Shown here one piece after another: positions 41,014 to 52,529 of a stretch of DNA of 64,000 nucleotides; the first letter of the stretch is position 1, and each line of letters opens with the position of its first letter. The DNA comes from Chenopodium formosanum. Taxonomy: Eukaryota; Streptophyta; Magnoliopsida; Caryophyllales; Amaranthaceae. The notes below the pieces were generated by a model. The model saw only the letters and a program-made list of their open reading frames with translations, did not search any database and was not told the DNA's origin. Made by a program: the position numbers and the translations under genes. The stretch is taken from contig CM044871.1 in assembly GCA_024500155.1 (NCBI GenBank), forward strand, positions 36,310,228 through 36,374,227, in the 5' to 3' direction.

Positions 41014-42668
41014 CATTAGTAGAAAAAACCACTTAGGTGCCGGTTCAAACCCCCCATAACCCACTGGTTTTGAACCGTTGAATATGTGGGGGTGGCAATA
41101 CTCTACTTAAAAGCCACCGGTTAACCGGTGGCAATGATGCTACTCGCTTTTTTATTTTAATATTTAACATAAATGCCACCGGATAACCGGTGGCAATAAC
41201 ATGTATATAATTTTTTTTTCTGCAATAATAATAAAAATAATATAAAAAAAACCCATGTAAAATACAAACAAACAACATCACAATCAATATAACAGAAGAC
41301 AATGAAATATAATCACATTATATTCAACAAGTAAATTGTTATTGTGTAATACAAAAAAAAAAAAATTAAAAAATTACAATACAAACGTTAAATTGTTATT
41401 GTACAATACAAAAAAAAATTACAACATAAAAAACAATCCACCAAAATCAAAGTCTTGAATCTTGTTGCATAAATTAACACCTGCATAAAAAATTAAAAAA
41501 AAAAAAAAAACTCATAAATTATTAAAACAAAAAAAAATGCAAAAAATAACCCAGAAATTATTAAAACTCATAAAAAAATGCAAAAAAAAAAAAAAAAAAC
41601 CATAAATTATTAAAACTAAAAAAATTCAAAAAAAAAAGCAAAAAAAACCCTATTAAAACTATAAAAAAAAAAAAATGCGAAAAAAACCCCAAAATCATGC
41701 ATATACCCATAAACTTTCGAAAATCAATCACTTCTTACTCTTACTCTTGATAAATTTGATAGAAAGTAGATTAAATGAAAGTAAATTTGAGTCAATAAGA
41801 AGAAAAAAAAAAACTAAGAGTAAAACCAGAAAACTCAAAATCGAAATCCAGAAATCCCCGGAAAAAAAAAACCAAAAAAATCAAAACCAAATAAAAATAC
41901 CTAAAAAACCAGAAAACTCAAAATATAAATCAAACAAACCCAAAAAACGCATGCATGTACCCAAAAAAATCAATTCATTAAACCCAAAATTAACCCAGAA
42001 AATTGAATTAAAATCCAAAAATCGATTTAAATCGATTAATTAAACATAGAAAAATCGAATTAAAAAAATCAATTAAAATAAACCTAGAAATCTCTGGAAA
42101 AATAATTTAAAAAAGAGAGAAAAATCAAAATCAGAAAATCAAAATGAGAAAAATTAAAATCAAATTAAAACCCTAACCTCGATTAAAGTCGGTTTTTTAT
42201 GTTGATATCGGTCTTCGTGGTCTTCGGTGGTCGTCTTTCGTGGTGGTAAAAACAAAAGAGAAGGAGAAGGAGACGAGAATCGGAGAAGAACAGGAGAAGA
42301 ACAAAGATGTCGGTCTTCGTGGTCTTCGGTGATGGTGGTGGTGAGACCAGAGAGCACGCAGGAGAGAGCGGAAGAGGAGAGAGCAGGAGAGAAAGGGAGA
42401 GATGAAAGAAACGGAGTGAAGAAGGAGGCTAGTGAAATCGTTAAATGAGGGTAGGGTTAGGGTATAAATAGGAGGGGGTTTTTGTTAAATGAAAAGCCAC
42501 TGGCTTATTTCAAACCGGTGGGGAAAATGGTTTTTCCCACCGATTCAGTTTGAACCGATGGCAAAAACCTCCCCTCAAAATCCCGCCTATTTTTCCCCAT
42601 ATTTTCCCCATCGGTTTTTAAAAACCGATGGCCTTAGCTCGTTGCCAATCTTCTTTTATCACCTAGTG
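41014..42668 (+). mobile_element. Non-autonomous CACTA (CACTA-2)
   Basis: It is 1655 bp. The left end is CATTAGTAGAAAAAACC (one change from CACTA) and the right end in reverse is CACTAGGTGATAAAAGAAG. Both are flanked by AAT (41011-41013 and 42669-42671). Subterminal units are AACCGGTGGC, in both orientations. The interior is extremely A-rich (41460-42150), then a GA-rich segment holding a direct repeat of about 27 bp (GTCGGTCTTCGTGGTCTTCG type) near 42205 and 42308. There is no transposase or credible gene. Confidence 0.85.
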
Positions 42669-42671
42669 AAT

Positions 42672-43198
42672 AATTTAAATGAAAATTTGTTTTGAAAAAC
42701 AACTTTTCTAATAGGCAAAATACATAATCGTATTATTTTCAAACTGGACCCAAAATGGAAAGAAAAGTCTAGCTCGTAATTGAGTGTGACTTTTTTTATC
42801 CAAGATTGATGAAGGTAAGATGTAATTTGCAACTTATTTCAACAAGGATATATGAAAATGTTAGAAAACTTTCGTATATCTAATTTTGTTTATGTTTTTT
42901 ATTCTTAGTGTTTGTCATCATTATCATATTTTGATAATTGAAAGTGAAATTCTTTTAATTAAACAAGCACCGTAGTTTGAAAATGAATGTTTATCAAACA
43001 TAGGCTTGGTGGAGTGTTAGAATAATTTATAAAAATCGTTCTAATCACTTTCTAAAATATGGTCTTATTTCAAAACGAAAGTTGAGGTGAGACCTATATT
43101 TTTGTAGCCCCAAGTGTAACCTTAGGTGGCTTTTGCAATTCATGTATACACATGGTAGGGGATATTTCTCATGTTTATTTGAAGCACCAAAATTTGTA
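42672..43198. other. Unassigned AT-rich sequence
   Basis: I see no ORF, terminal repeats or similarity to other parts of the window in this stretch. Confidence 0.6.
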
Positions 43199-43207
43199 TT
43201 TTTAATA

Positions 43208-43712
43208 GGAAATTTTTTAAATTACCACCCAAAAATGTATCCATTTTCAAAATAACCACCTGTTTAATTTTTTATTTTATTTTACCACCGCTTAAATTAA
43301 AAAACAACTCAGCTTACCACCCATTTTAAAATTCCGATGGATTTTTCATATCTGGGCCCCACCCAACGACTCTTAGTGGTGACCGGAGGAAGATGATTAA
43401 TAGTAGTGGTAATTCAGATAGCAAGCTCTTGGTTTTTTTAGTTGATTTTTTTTTTTGTTTTAGGTTGTCTTGTACTCAATAAACTGATTTAAGGGGGAGG
43501 TGAAGTGAAAACATGGTTGATTGTAATGCTTAGACATAGTCGTTACTAGCCGTTGGGTGGGTCCTCATAACAGAATCCCACCGAAAATTATAAATTGGTG
43601 GGAATCTAAGTAAATTTTTAATTTAAGGGGTGGTAAAATTAAATAAAAAAAATTAAATGGGTGGTTATTTTAAAAATGAATACATTTTTTGGTGGTAATT
43701 TAAAAATTTTCC
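43208..43712. mobile_element. Mutator-like MITE with long terminal inverted repeats
   Basis: It is 505 bp with inverted repeats of about 165 bp (43208-43375 and 43545-43712), starting GGAAATTTTTTAAATTACC. The flanks are TTTTTAATA and TTTTTAATT, a 9-bp duplication with one change, as for Mutator-like elements. The interior has no ORF. Confidence 0.85.
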
Positions 43713-43721
43713 TTTTTAATT

Positions 43722-44718
43722 TGTGGAATATTGCATATGTTTATCATGAATTGTTTGATCAAGTACCATAATTAATTATCTTGGTCAAATATTAGGAAGT
43801 GATATTCTCCCCTTTGTCATTTAAAGTCATTAAGATGGTTCGTAATAAGCTTTGCATGACATTGATTTCGCAGCATAAATAGCGTGTTCAAATCTGTAAA
43901 TAGAGAGAAGTGGGGATGTCCAAGCTTTTTTAGCCCCTAGTTTAGTTGCCAAATGGGAGGGATCATCCCAATTTACCCCCTAAAAAAGAAAAATTAAAAA
44001 AGAAAATTAGACATGTTTTCGAAAAGCAAAGATCATTGACTTAATATTTGAATCATCGTGATGACTTGGCAGTGAGGTATACGTGTGATAGTGATAACGA
44101 TCATTTTTTCGTGTAGTGATCATGTTCAATCAATGTTCCTCGCTTGGAGAAGATGGAGATATCCCACGCAGGCAAACATATTAGTCGCTCTTCATAAGTG
44201 AGAAGACCAATGCTCAAGAGTTGTAAAAGACATCTAACGTTGACGTCGAGGCTGTCAACATATCAAATCAATTTATTGTATTAAATCTTTTTTCTTTCTA
44301 GGCAATGTATATAGAACTTGAATTACCTTGGTAATAAATAGCCCTATTATTAAAAGAAAATAAGATTAGTGTTTTTTTAAAGTGATTAGTCATCTCGTTT
44401 TTCTTGGCAAAAAATATAGAAAACATTGAAACATCAAATTTAGCTTGATTCGATTGCTTTACTATAATGGTGTCATCAAGCCAATGTTTATCAAATCATC
44501 CAAATCATTTGATTTTTTTTTTATATGATTTTGTAATCATAACTCAACACTTCATGCATTTTATATATAGGCATGACTACTCAATAGTAGGTCCATATGT
44601 GTAAAGGCCTAAAATTGGCCATATTTTCATGGAATGATGATTTTGGTATATGGTTATGGTCTACATCAAGGATGGCCTTTTCAGGGTAGTAACGTGGCTA
44701 GGCTTGGGGTTATGAAGA
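43722..44718. other. Unassigned AT-rich sequence
   Basis: There is no gene or mobile-element end that I can support. The junction with the truncated Tat element is somewhere near 44600-44720. Confidence 0.55.
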
Positions 44719-45185
44719 ATGGACAGGCTCAAGAAAGGTCTACATCAAGAAAGGTCTAAGGCGTGTAGGAACGCTCGCATCCAAAAGAAAGCAATCACAA
44801 TGGATCAGTATACTCTTACTTTCAATGGACAATTCATAAAAGAAGGAGAGGACTATCCATGCTATGAATTTCCCGAACCTTTTGTTGTAAATGGCATAAG
44901 GCAACCAGGATTTGAATTTTCTTAGATTGCTACTTTCTAGATGAAATCCCAACTCCTATTCACAAGGAGAAATCACCCCCATTCTTTGACTTTAATGTCA
45001 TGGGATTACTATTTAGGCGAGAAAAAGATGAGCCGAGATACATAGAGGATAACTCCTCACTCATCCAAACTTTCCTAAAAAGCGTTCATCACTCCAGCAG
45101 AAGGACTAGTACAAGGGTGGCGCAAGACGGTCAGGGTGACTACTCCAAGTGGAAGGAAATTTCTATAACAACAGGGTAAGGAACG

Positions 45186-46648
45186 ATGTTTGAAGAGTTG
45201 TCCGAGTCAGTGTTAGAGTCCTTTCCTGTAGAGTCGTCCAAGTCTTTAGTCATAGCACCCCCTCCTTCTTCTATTTCTACTCCTAGGATAGTTACTAATC
45301 AAGTCCTTGAGGACATTTCCCTTTTTGATGTAATGATTTCAGAGTTTAATAATATGTCTTCTTCTGCTTACTCCTCGTGTTTCTCCTTAACCCAAGATGA
45401 CAAGCATTGCTTAACTAACAATGAAAATGACAAAGAAATTATTAAAGCAATGGAAACACTTGAAAAGAAAACACCGATAATTGAGGAAACTGAGACGTTG
45501 ATATCTCGAATGATTCAACCATTAAAAGAGAAGTTAAAATCGGATTAACACTTAATGAAAAAGAAAGAACCAATTTAATTAATCTACTTAAAGAATTTAT
45601 TGAAGTATTTGCTTGGTCATATGAAGATATGCCAGGTATTAATAGAGAAATAGTTCAACACACTATACTACTAATTCTAGGAATGAAACCTGTAAAACAA
45701 AAGTTGCGTCGAATGAAACCCGACGTAGCTCTTAAAATAAAAGAAGAAGTTCAAAAACGAATAACTGCAGGTTTTATCATGGTATCCAAATACCCCGAAT
45801 GGGTGGCCAACATGGTCCCAGTTTCGAAGAAGGATGGAAGGGTCAGAATGTGTGTCGACTATCGAGACTTAAATAAGGCAAGTCCAAAGGACGACTTCCC
45901 TTTACCACACATCGATATTTTGGTAGATAATACAACAAATCACACACTTCTCTCGTTTATTGATGGATACGCGGGGTACAATCAAATTCTCATGGAAGAA
46001 GAAGACATGGAGAAAACAACATTCATAACACCATGAGGTATTGACTGTCACACGGTAATGCCATTCGGGTTGAAAAACGCGGGTGCTACTTCCCAACGAG
46101 CAGCGACTGCCTTACTCCATGACATGATGCACAAAGAGATTGAAGTATATGTGGACGACATGATTGTGAAATCAAAAGATCACCCAGGACATCAAGTAGC
46201 CTTGAGAAAATTCTTTGAAAGGCTAAGAAAATACAACATGAGGTCGAATCCATCCAAGTGTGCTTTTGGAGTCACCTCAGGCAAGATTTTGGGATATTTC
46301 ATAAGATTTAGAGGAATAGAGATAGACCAAACCAAGATCAAGGCAATCATGTCAATGCCACCGCCCAAAACCGAGAAATAAATTCGAGGATTTATTGGTC
46401 GGTTGCAATATATAAGTAGGTTCATATCGAAATTAACAACGATATGTGAACCAATATTCAAAAAGCTCAAAAAGAATGTACCAGTAATATGGGACGATGA
46501 GTGTCAAAAAGTATTTGAAAAGATCAAAGCCTATCTCACGAATCCTCCTGTATTAGCATCAGCACTTCCAGGGATACCTCTTAGGTTGTACCTAACCGTC
46601 ACCAAGGAGACAATGGGAGCCATGCTCGCACAAGAAGTAGAAGGTAAA
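45186..46648 (+). pseudogene. Tat B reverse transcriptase and N-terminal part of RNase H
   Basis: A linker frame covers 45186-45548. The RT then runs in one frame from about 45560: EVFAWSYEDMPG, VPVSKKDGRVRMCVDYRDLNKA, SFIDGYAGYNQI (first Asp), and YVDD at residues 31-34 of the frame at 46058. Stops are at 46034 (TGA where Trp is expected) and 46379. The RNase H that follows starts PLRLYLTVTKETMGAM, lacking the usual catalytic Asp, as is typical for the inactive first RNase H of Tat elements. It breaks off at 46648, where a short insertion begins. Confidence 0.9.
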
Positions 46649-46867
46649 TATCTGAGCCTCATTAAACTCTAAAGACGACTCTCTTTATACAGAGTGTCGT
46701 AGAGTGGTAAGCAAGATAGCTATTAAATAATCTACAAGATCCTGAAGATAAATATCTTATATTTTTTTTATATTTATCTCCTTATTTATATATATCTGAC
46801 ACCTAATAATTAACAAAATTTCGGTGTCAACAACTCCCTCTATCCCCTTTTGATATTAATAAACACA
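46649..46867. mobile_element. Short insertion of about 219 bp in Tat B pol
   Basis: Codons for EVEGK end at 46648, and the conserved RNase H text NNVIYYLSKKM resumes at 46868 in the same frame. The 219 bp between is non-coding and AT-rich. It has two hairpins (CGACTCTC...GAGTGTCG near 46676, AGATAAATA...TATTTATCT near 46756) and a tRNA box-A-like TAGAGTGGTAAG. It may be a SINE or MITE; no class is certain. Confidence 0.5.
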
Positions 46868-47734
46868 AATAATGTGATCTACTATCTAAGCAAAAAGATG
46901 CTCGAGTATGAAGTACGCTATACACCGCTTGAGAAATTGTGCCTCGCATTGGTGTGGGCCACAACCAAGCTAAGACATTACATGCTCGTGCATACAGTCT
47001 TCGTAATTTCCCAAATGGACCCACTTAAGTATCTATTCGAGAAGTCTACACTCAATGGGTGCATATCAAGATGGATAGTCAATTTAGCCCAGTTCGATGT
47101 GAGATTCATGCCCCAAAAAGTTATCAAAGGATCTGTGGCCTCGGATTTCCTAACAGATTTCCCAATAGAAGATTCGACGCCAATACACGACAATGAATTT
47201 CCAGACGAAGACTTGATGGTCACAGGAGACGATACTTGGACTTTATACTTCGATGGAGCCTCAAACCAAAAGGGATGTGGCGTTGGAGTATTATTAGTAT
47301 CACCTAAAGAAGAGCACGTCCCAATCTCCATAAAGCTAGATTTTGACGTTACCAACAACGCTGTTGTATACAAAGCATGCGTGGTAGGCCTTGAAACATC
47401 TTTGGCATTGGGAGTGAAGAAATTACAAATATTCGGGGACTCTTAATTGATCATCAACCAGATCTCTAAAAGATGGAAACCAAGGAGTGAAAGTCTAGCC
47501 CCTTACCAAACTTATTTGGAAACTCTCACCAATCAGTTAGAAAATGTAGAATACATATATCTACCTAGAGAGGAAAATCAATTTGCTGATGCTTTGGCAA
47601 GACTAGCCTCAATGGTTAGGATTCCTATAAAAATCGAGCAAATGCCTCTAACTATAGAGAAAAGGCACAAACCGGTTTATATTCAAGCTATAGAAGACGA
47701 TGAAGTGATCCAAGAAGAAGAAGAAGAACCGTAG
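46868..47734 (+). pseudogene. Tat B RNase H (rest) and second RNase H
   Basis: IYYLSKKMLEYEVRYTPLEK and WIVNLAQFDVRF complete the first RNase H and its connection. The archaeal-type second RNase H starts at WTLYFDGASNQKG (Asp kept). Its Glu block reads NNAVVYKAC, losing the acidic residues expected there, and FGDS ends in a stop at 47444. The frame then continues to 47734 (REENQFADALARLAS). Two stops and the lost acidic residues mean it is inactive. Confidence 0.85.
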
Positions 47735-48975
47735 TATACAGATATACTTAACTATGTCACCAAAGGAGAATACCCTCCTCATGCTGACAACAGAGCAAAA
47801 CGAGCATTAAGACTCTTGGCTTCCCAAAACGTACTCGTAGACAACGAGTTACATAAAAGGGTACCTAAGGGTCGAGCTCTTTTATGTGTAGGGAAAAAGG
47901 ATGCCCAAAGAGCTATGAGAATAGTCCACGAAGGCATTTGTGGAACCCATGTTAATGGAAAAATGCTAATCTAAAAGATAATGCGAGAAGGATACCATTG
48001 GACTACCATGAATAGAGATTGCCATCAATATGTGAAAAGATGCCCTAAATGCCAAATCTATACCAATTTACAACATGTTCCTCCATCTCTACTTTACACC
48101 TACACTTCACCATGGCCATTCTCTACATGGGGGATTGATATTATTGGTAAAATTATCCCTCCAGGAACAGGAGGTCACGAATACATCCTAGTACCAATTG
48201 ATTACTTCACAAAGTGGGTTGAAGCATAATCATATGCTAAACTCACCGCAAAACATGTAGCACTCTTTATCAAAAGAAATATCATTTGTCGATACAGAGT
48301 CCCACATGAAATGATAAGCGACAATGGAACTCACTTTCAAGCTGAGTGTGAAGAATTGTTACAAAAATATGGCATTCAACACCATTATTCCTCCCCCTAT
48401 AGACCTCAAGCAAATGGAGCAGTTTAGGCAGCTAATAAAAATTTAAAGACTATCATCGAGAAAATGACAGAAAATTACAAATATTGGCCTGACAAACTCC
48501 ATGTTGTACTTTGGGGTTATCGCATGTCAATTCGCACATCAACAGGAAATATGCCATTTTCCTTGGTTTATGGAATGGATTACGTACAACCGGTAGAGCT
48601 AGAGATACCATCTCTACGCATTGCATTAGAAAGTAAACTCGATGAAGTCGAATGGACTAGAGCAAGATATGAAGAGCTAATTCTACTTGATGAAAACGAC
48701 TAGAAGCTCTATATCATACCCAATGCTATCAAACCTGTATGGCTAGACATTTTAATAAAAAGGTTAAGACAAGAAACATAAAAGTAGGAGACTTGGTGTC
48801 AAAAGCATTAAGGAAAAATTTTTTGGATCCAAGAAGCAAATTTAGACCTAATTGGTCCGGACCCTATATTGTCAAAACAATCCTATCAGGAGGTGCAGCA
48901 AAACTAACTGACATGGATGGCAATGAGTTCTCGAACATGGCAAATCTTGACCAACTTAAAAAGTACTACCCATAA
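47735..48975 (+). pseudogene. Tat B integrase
   Basis: The zinc finger includes GICGTHVNG and CPKCQIY. The core has Asp in WGIDIIGKI and ISDNGTHF. The third catalytic residue, in the RPQANGAV motif, is replaced by a TAG at about 48424. Other stops are near 47732, 47972, 48227 and 48701, then a frame change into 48739-48975 (KVGDLVSKALRKN, WSGPYIV), the C-terminal domain. It is dead. Confidence 0.9.
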
Positions 48976-49683
48976 TTACTTGAGTAGGACACTCAAGAGA
49001 GCTACGTTTGGCCTGATTCCTTAGGAAAGAATACGTAGGCAACCCTTTACGGGTGCGGCCACTTTAATTTTCACAAACCTCGCATCCCAGTAATAAAAAG
49101 AAATTCGACAGAAATTCGACGGAACATCGGCGTCACAGAAAAAAGCCTGTCGCTGGCCGATAGACCGCAGCGCCAGGTGACAGCGCCTATCGCCGGACGA
49201 CAGACGACAGCAGCAGGCGAGCCATAAAGCAGTGGCGCCGCTCTTCTCGGAGAACCTGGGCAAACTTCGGTGTTTTTCGGGAAATTTTCGACTTCCGTAC
49301 TCGAAAAAATTTCTGGAAAATAAATTAAATTGCTTCGGAAAATTGCTTTAATAAATTAAATTTAAAGAAGTTGATTTAATTTAAAAGCTGAAATTTCATT
49401 AATAAAATAAAATAAAAATTACATTATTGATGGAATTTAAATAAAAGCTTAATAAAACAAATTAACTTTAAATTTAGAACTAAGTCTAATAAATTGAAAA
49501 TTAAGCAATGCTTCAATCTTTCTTCTCTTTCTTTGCTCTTTTTCAATTTTTATCTGCATCCTCTTCATCGTCCATGACTTTAGCTAGTAGGCATCCTTTA
49601 GAGGACCTACATTCAATTTTGGAGTAAATGGTTTCTCCCTTAGCTAGGACTCCATGTTTCTTCTCTACCCAAACCTTCTTCTC
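48976..49683 (+). other. Tat B 3' non-coding region with GC-rich block
   Basis: After pol comes GCTACGTTTGGCCTGATTCC and ATACGTAGGCAACC, a conserved Tat 3' motif pair. A GC-rich block at about 49145-49245 has GGCGACAG- and GCGCCAGG-like units, resembling those in the Tat LTRs at 20141-20250. From 49260 to 49683 the DNA is AT-rich with no gene. Confidence 0.6.
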
Positions 49684-51003
49684 TTAAGTATCAGCTTTTC
49701 TTTTCCCTTTATCCTTTGAAGAGTCCTTCTTAGGCATCATAGGTGTTTTGAGTTTAATCTTTTCACCCAAGCGTTCCTTAATAGGAATCACCTTGTCACC
49801 TAGACGATTCTTCACATCAGTTTTACTCTGATTTCTCTTCATGTCCTTTGAAGGTTGCTTGAGAAGCCACCTCTTTACATCATTAGGCAAGGAAGGAGAA
49901 ACCTTTTGGGTAATCACTTTCCATAAAGGTCTAGCGCTCCAATATGCATCAAATTTCTCTACTTCTTGCGACAGGGAATTCATAGGGACGACGAAGATCC
50001 CCAGAAGGAATTGTTTGAAGTAGGCTGTACTGTCTTTTTACCCTGTAGGGATAATAAAAAGTCATCTTGGTTAAGCTTGGAAGACGACAGAAAGGTTGCT
50101 TGTTGACACCAACTATCTTCTCTATTTTCCACCAAAGGATGACCCACTTGATAGCAAAGTTGCAAGAGGCAAATACTTTATTCCATTCATGGCACCCCAT
50201 CTTAGAGAAGCGTTTCTTTCGCCTCACAAAGCAATTTGGAGTATATTTTTCAACATTGTCAGGAGGACTAATTAATTCTAGTCTCTCCATTAGCCATATC
50301 TGCAAAACATTCAATGCAAATAAATTAATATTACTATACAAAAATATGTTTTTGATTTCTGTAATTAAAAATATTATTTTTTCTACTTGTAATAATATTG
50401 GAGAGCCCCGAAAAGGTGCTTTTGGATTTCTCTTCAATTCATCAAGACTAAGCATAGTCTCTCCAACAATTTATGGCATTGGATTTCTCCCAGATTCGAT
50501 TTGCTCCAAAACAGTCAATATAATTGCTTGACCCTCATTAGTTTTACCACTAGTGAGAAGATATTGGTTAAGCATGCAAAAGAGAAAATCCCTTCTTCTA
50601 TAGACATGAAAAGATTCAGAATGAGGTCTATCAAAGTAATGGCGTGCAAATTCTTTCAAATTAACTACAGTACCATCTACAATATTTGTTAGATCTTTGT
50701 CTCTTAAATTAAAGAAGCGCTCAAAATCTTTATAATAATATTCATTTATTCTAGGGATTACCGCAAGATCTAATGATGGGAAGCCTAAGATAGCACCGAA
50801 TTCTTCCGGTAAAGGGCTAATTTCATCACACCCTAGTCTAAAACAATAAGTATCTGTGTCCCAATATTCTAAGGCGGTATGAATAAAGTCTATATCAAGA
50901 TCTACCCCCTTAACACCATAGATACCTCCCATATGGAAAAAGTCAAGTTCTTTTCTCTCTTTAGCAGTTAAAGACCGACACCATTCACGAATGAAGTTGG
51001 TAA
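49684..51003 (-). pseudogene. Tat B antisense ORF (DUF7745-like)
   Basis: It is on the opposite strand to pol. Pieces are FIREWCRSLTAKERKELDFF (about 50950-51000), then the open frame 50471-50932 (GVKGVDLDIDFIHTALEYW, LPEEFGAILGFPS), then 49949-50455 (LNVLQIWLMERLELI) and 49684-49983. It resembles proteins with the domain I recall as DUF7745, common as extra ORFs in plant Ty3/gypsy elements; function unknown. An AT-rich stretch ending TTTTGCAG (about 50300-50395) looks like an intron. Its start is cut by the LINE. Confidence 0.65.
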
Positions 51004-51114
51004 ATCGTATGAAGGTTTTGCAAGCGTTGACTTTCTGTTGACTTTCTCTCTAGGCAATTTTCATGGCAATTTGAGCTAGCTAGGTCGGGATCTTCATATA
51101 GCTTCTTCATCATC

Positions 51115-52529
51115 ATGCCTCGCAAGAAGAAATCTTCAACCCCACTCCCGCAAAACACTACTCATGCTCCTTTTGATAAGGTATTAGACAATCTGAGAAA
51201 ATCTGGGTTTTCTTCCTCTGAACCGATTGCTGAAGAAGATGAACTGGTCACTCCCCCACCACATCTGGTGCATCCATCTGGTGGTACGGTATCTAGGGGT
51301 GATCTGAGGACACTAGAATAATCAATCAGGGGTTCGATTGCTCAATCTCAAGCTCAATCCAATGGAACATTAACTAGGGTTTCTGCGGTTACTATCCATT
51401 AATTTCTGGGCAAAATCAAAGTTCAATGGTGCTTATTGTTGATAATCCAGAAGCTTCTAAGGCTACTAATGCTTCAAGTCAAGTTCCTGAAGTTCCTGCT
51501 AATGAGTGGAAGAATCTATTCAAAGGAAAGCTGAATGCAAAAGGGGCTGCCTTGTCTTTCATTGCTCCTGAAGTGAGATATGGGAAAGTTGTTGCTAAGC
51601 TTAGCTCTGCTGATATCCTTGAAGGTAATAAAAAATGGGGTAATGCTATTATTTTCTATGTTGTTGGTTATTCTCCAACTATTTCTGCTGTTCATAAATA
51701 TATTGCTGATAAGTGGAGTAATCCAGCTAAACCAGACATATTTTGGCATGATGAGGGTTATTTTATAATCAATCTGAAATATAATGAAGATAATAATGCT
51801 ATTTTATGCTCTGGACCTCATATGTTCTTTGGTAACCTGCAATTGTTAAGGCATGGTCTGATAAATTTGACTTTCATGCTGAAATTCTTAGAACCATTCC
51901 TTTATGGGTTAAACTGCCAAATTTACCATTGAATTGCTGGGGAGCTGATACATTGAGTAGGATTGGTAGCCTGCTTGGGGTTCCAGTTTGTGCTGATAAG
52001 TGTACATCAAGACAGCTTAGAGTTTCCTTTGCTAGGCTTCTGATTGAGATTGATGTCACTAAACCTTTGCCTACATCTGTATGGGTTGAAAGCCCTGCTG
52101 CTGAGATGATTGAGATTAAGGTTCAATATGAGTGGATTCCACCTTTTTGTAAGAAATGTGATTAGGTTGGGCATGATTGCTCCAAGCCTCAGGTCATTAA
52201 AAAGAAACAAAAAGAAGAGCTAAAAACCACTCAGACTCAGGTTAAAAGAGTCTGGGTCCCTAAGAAATCTGTCCAGGTGCCTGCTGATGCTGTAAAATCT
52301 TCTGACCCTGTGAAAGAGATCACTCCACCTCATCAGGTTCAAAATCTTAATGAGTGGCACGCAAGTTCCTGGCAAGAAATCAAAGAAAAAGGCAAATAGG
52401 CAGATCAATTTTCATGTTTCTAGCTCTAATACATATCAGCCTTTGTCTCTAGATTCTGATGGTGTTGAAATTGTGGATGAAACTAATGAACCTAATGGGG
52501 GTGATGGGAATCCCCCTCTGGGGTCATGA
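51115..52529 (+). pseudogene. LINE B ORF1, DUF4283/zinc-knuckle protein
   Basis: It starts MPRKKKSSTPLPQN. The DUF4283 core (EWKNLFKGKLNAKGAALSF, KPDIFWHDEGYFIINL) lies in 51426-51932, then continues in another frame (GADTLSRIGSLLGVPVCAD, WIPPFCKKCD) with a zinc knuckle whose middle holds a TAG at 52163. The last codons end in TGA at 52527-52529, overlapping the ORF2 ATG as ATGA. Frameshifts and stops at 51319, near 51930 and 52163 make it a pseudogene. Confidence 0.82.

Larger units (their letters stand above)
44719..51003 (+). mobile_element. Tat/Ogre-type Ty3/gypsy element B, truncated
   Basis: This is a plus-strand pol with RT, a degenerate RNase H, a second (archaeal-type) RNase H and integrase, then a 3' region and an antisense ORF. 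The double RNase H is diagnostic for the Tat clade. The 5' LTR, PBS and most of gag are missing. A short frame at 44719-44925 (YEFPEPFVVNGIRQPGFEF) fits the end of the gag-protease region. A LINE begins near 51004-51060 and cuts the 3' end. Pol stays mainly in one frame but has about eight stops. Confidence 0.87.

Noticed and set aside
41460..42150. Poly(A) tail of a retrogene or SINE
   Set aside because: The A-rich stretch is interrupted, internal to CACTA-2 and lacks an adjacent coding sequence or target duplication.
45186..48975. Endogenous pararetrovirus (caulimovirid)
   Set aside because: It has an integrase and a second RNase H and no movement or coat protein; this is a Tat retrotransposon.
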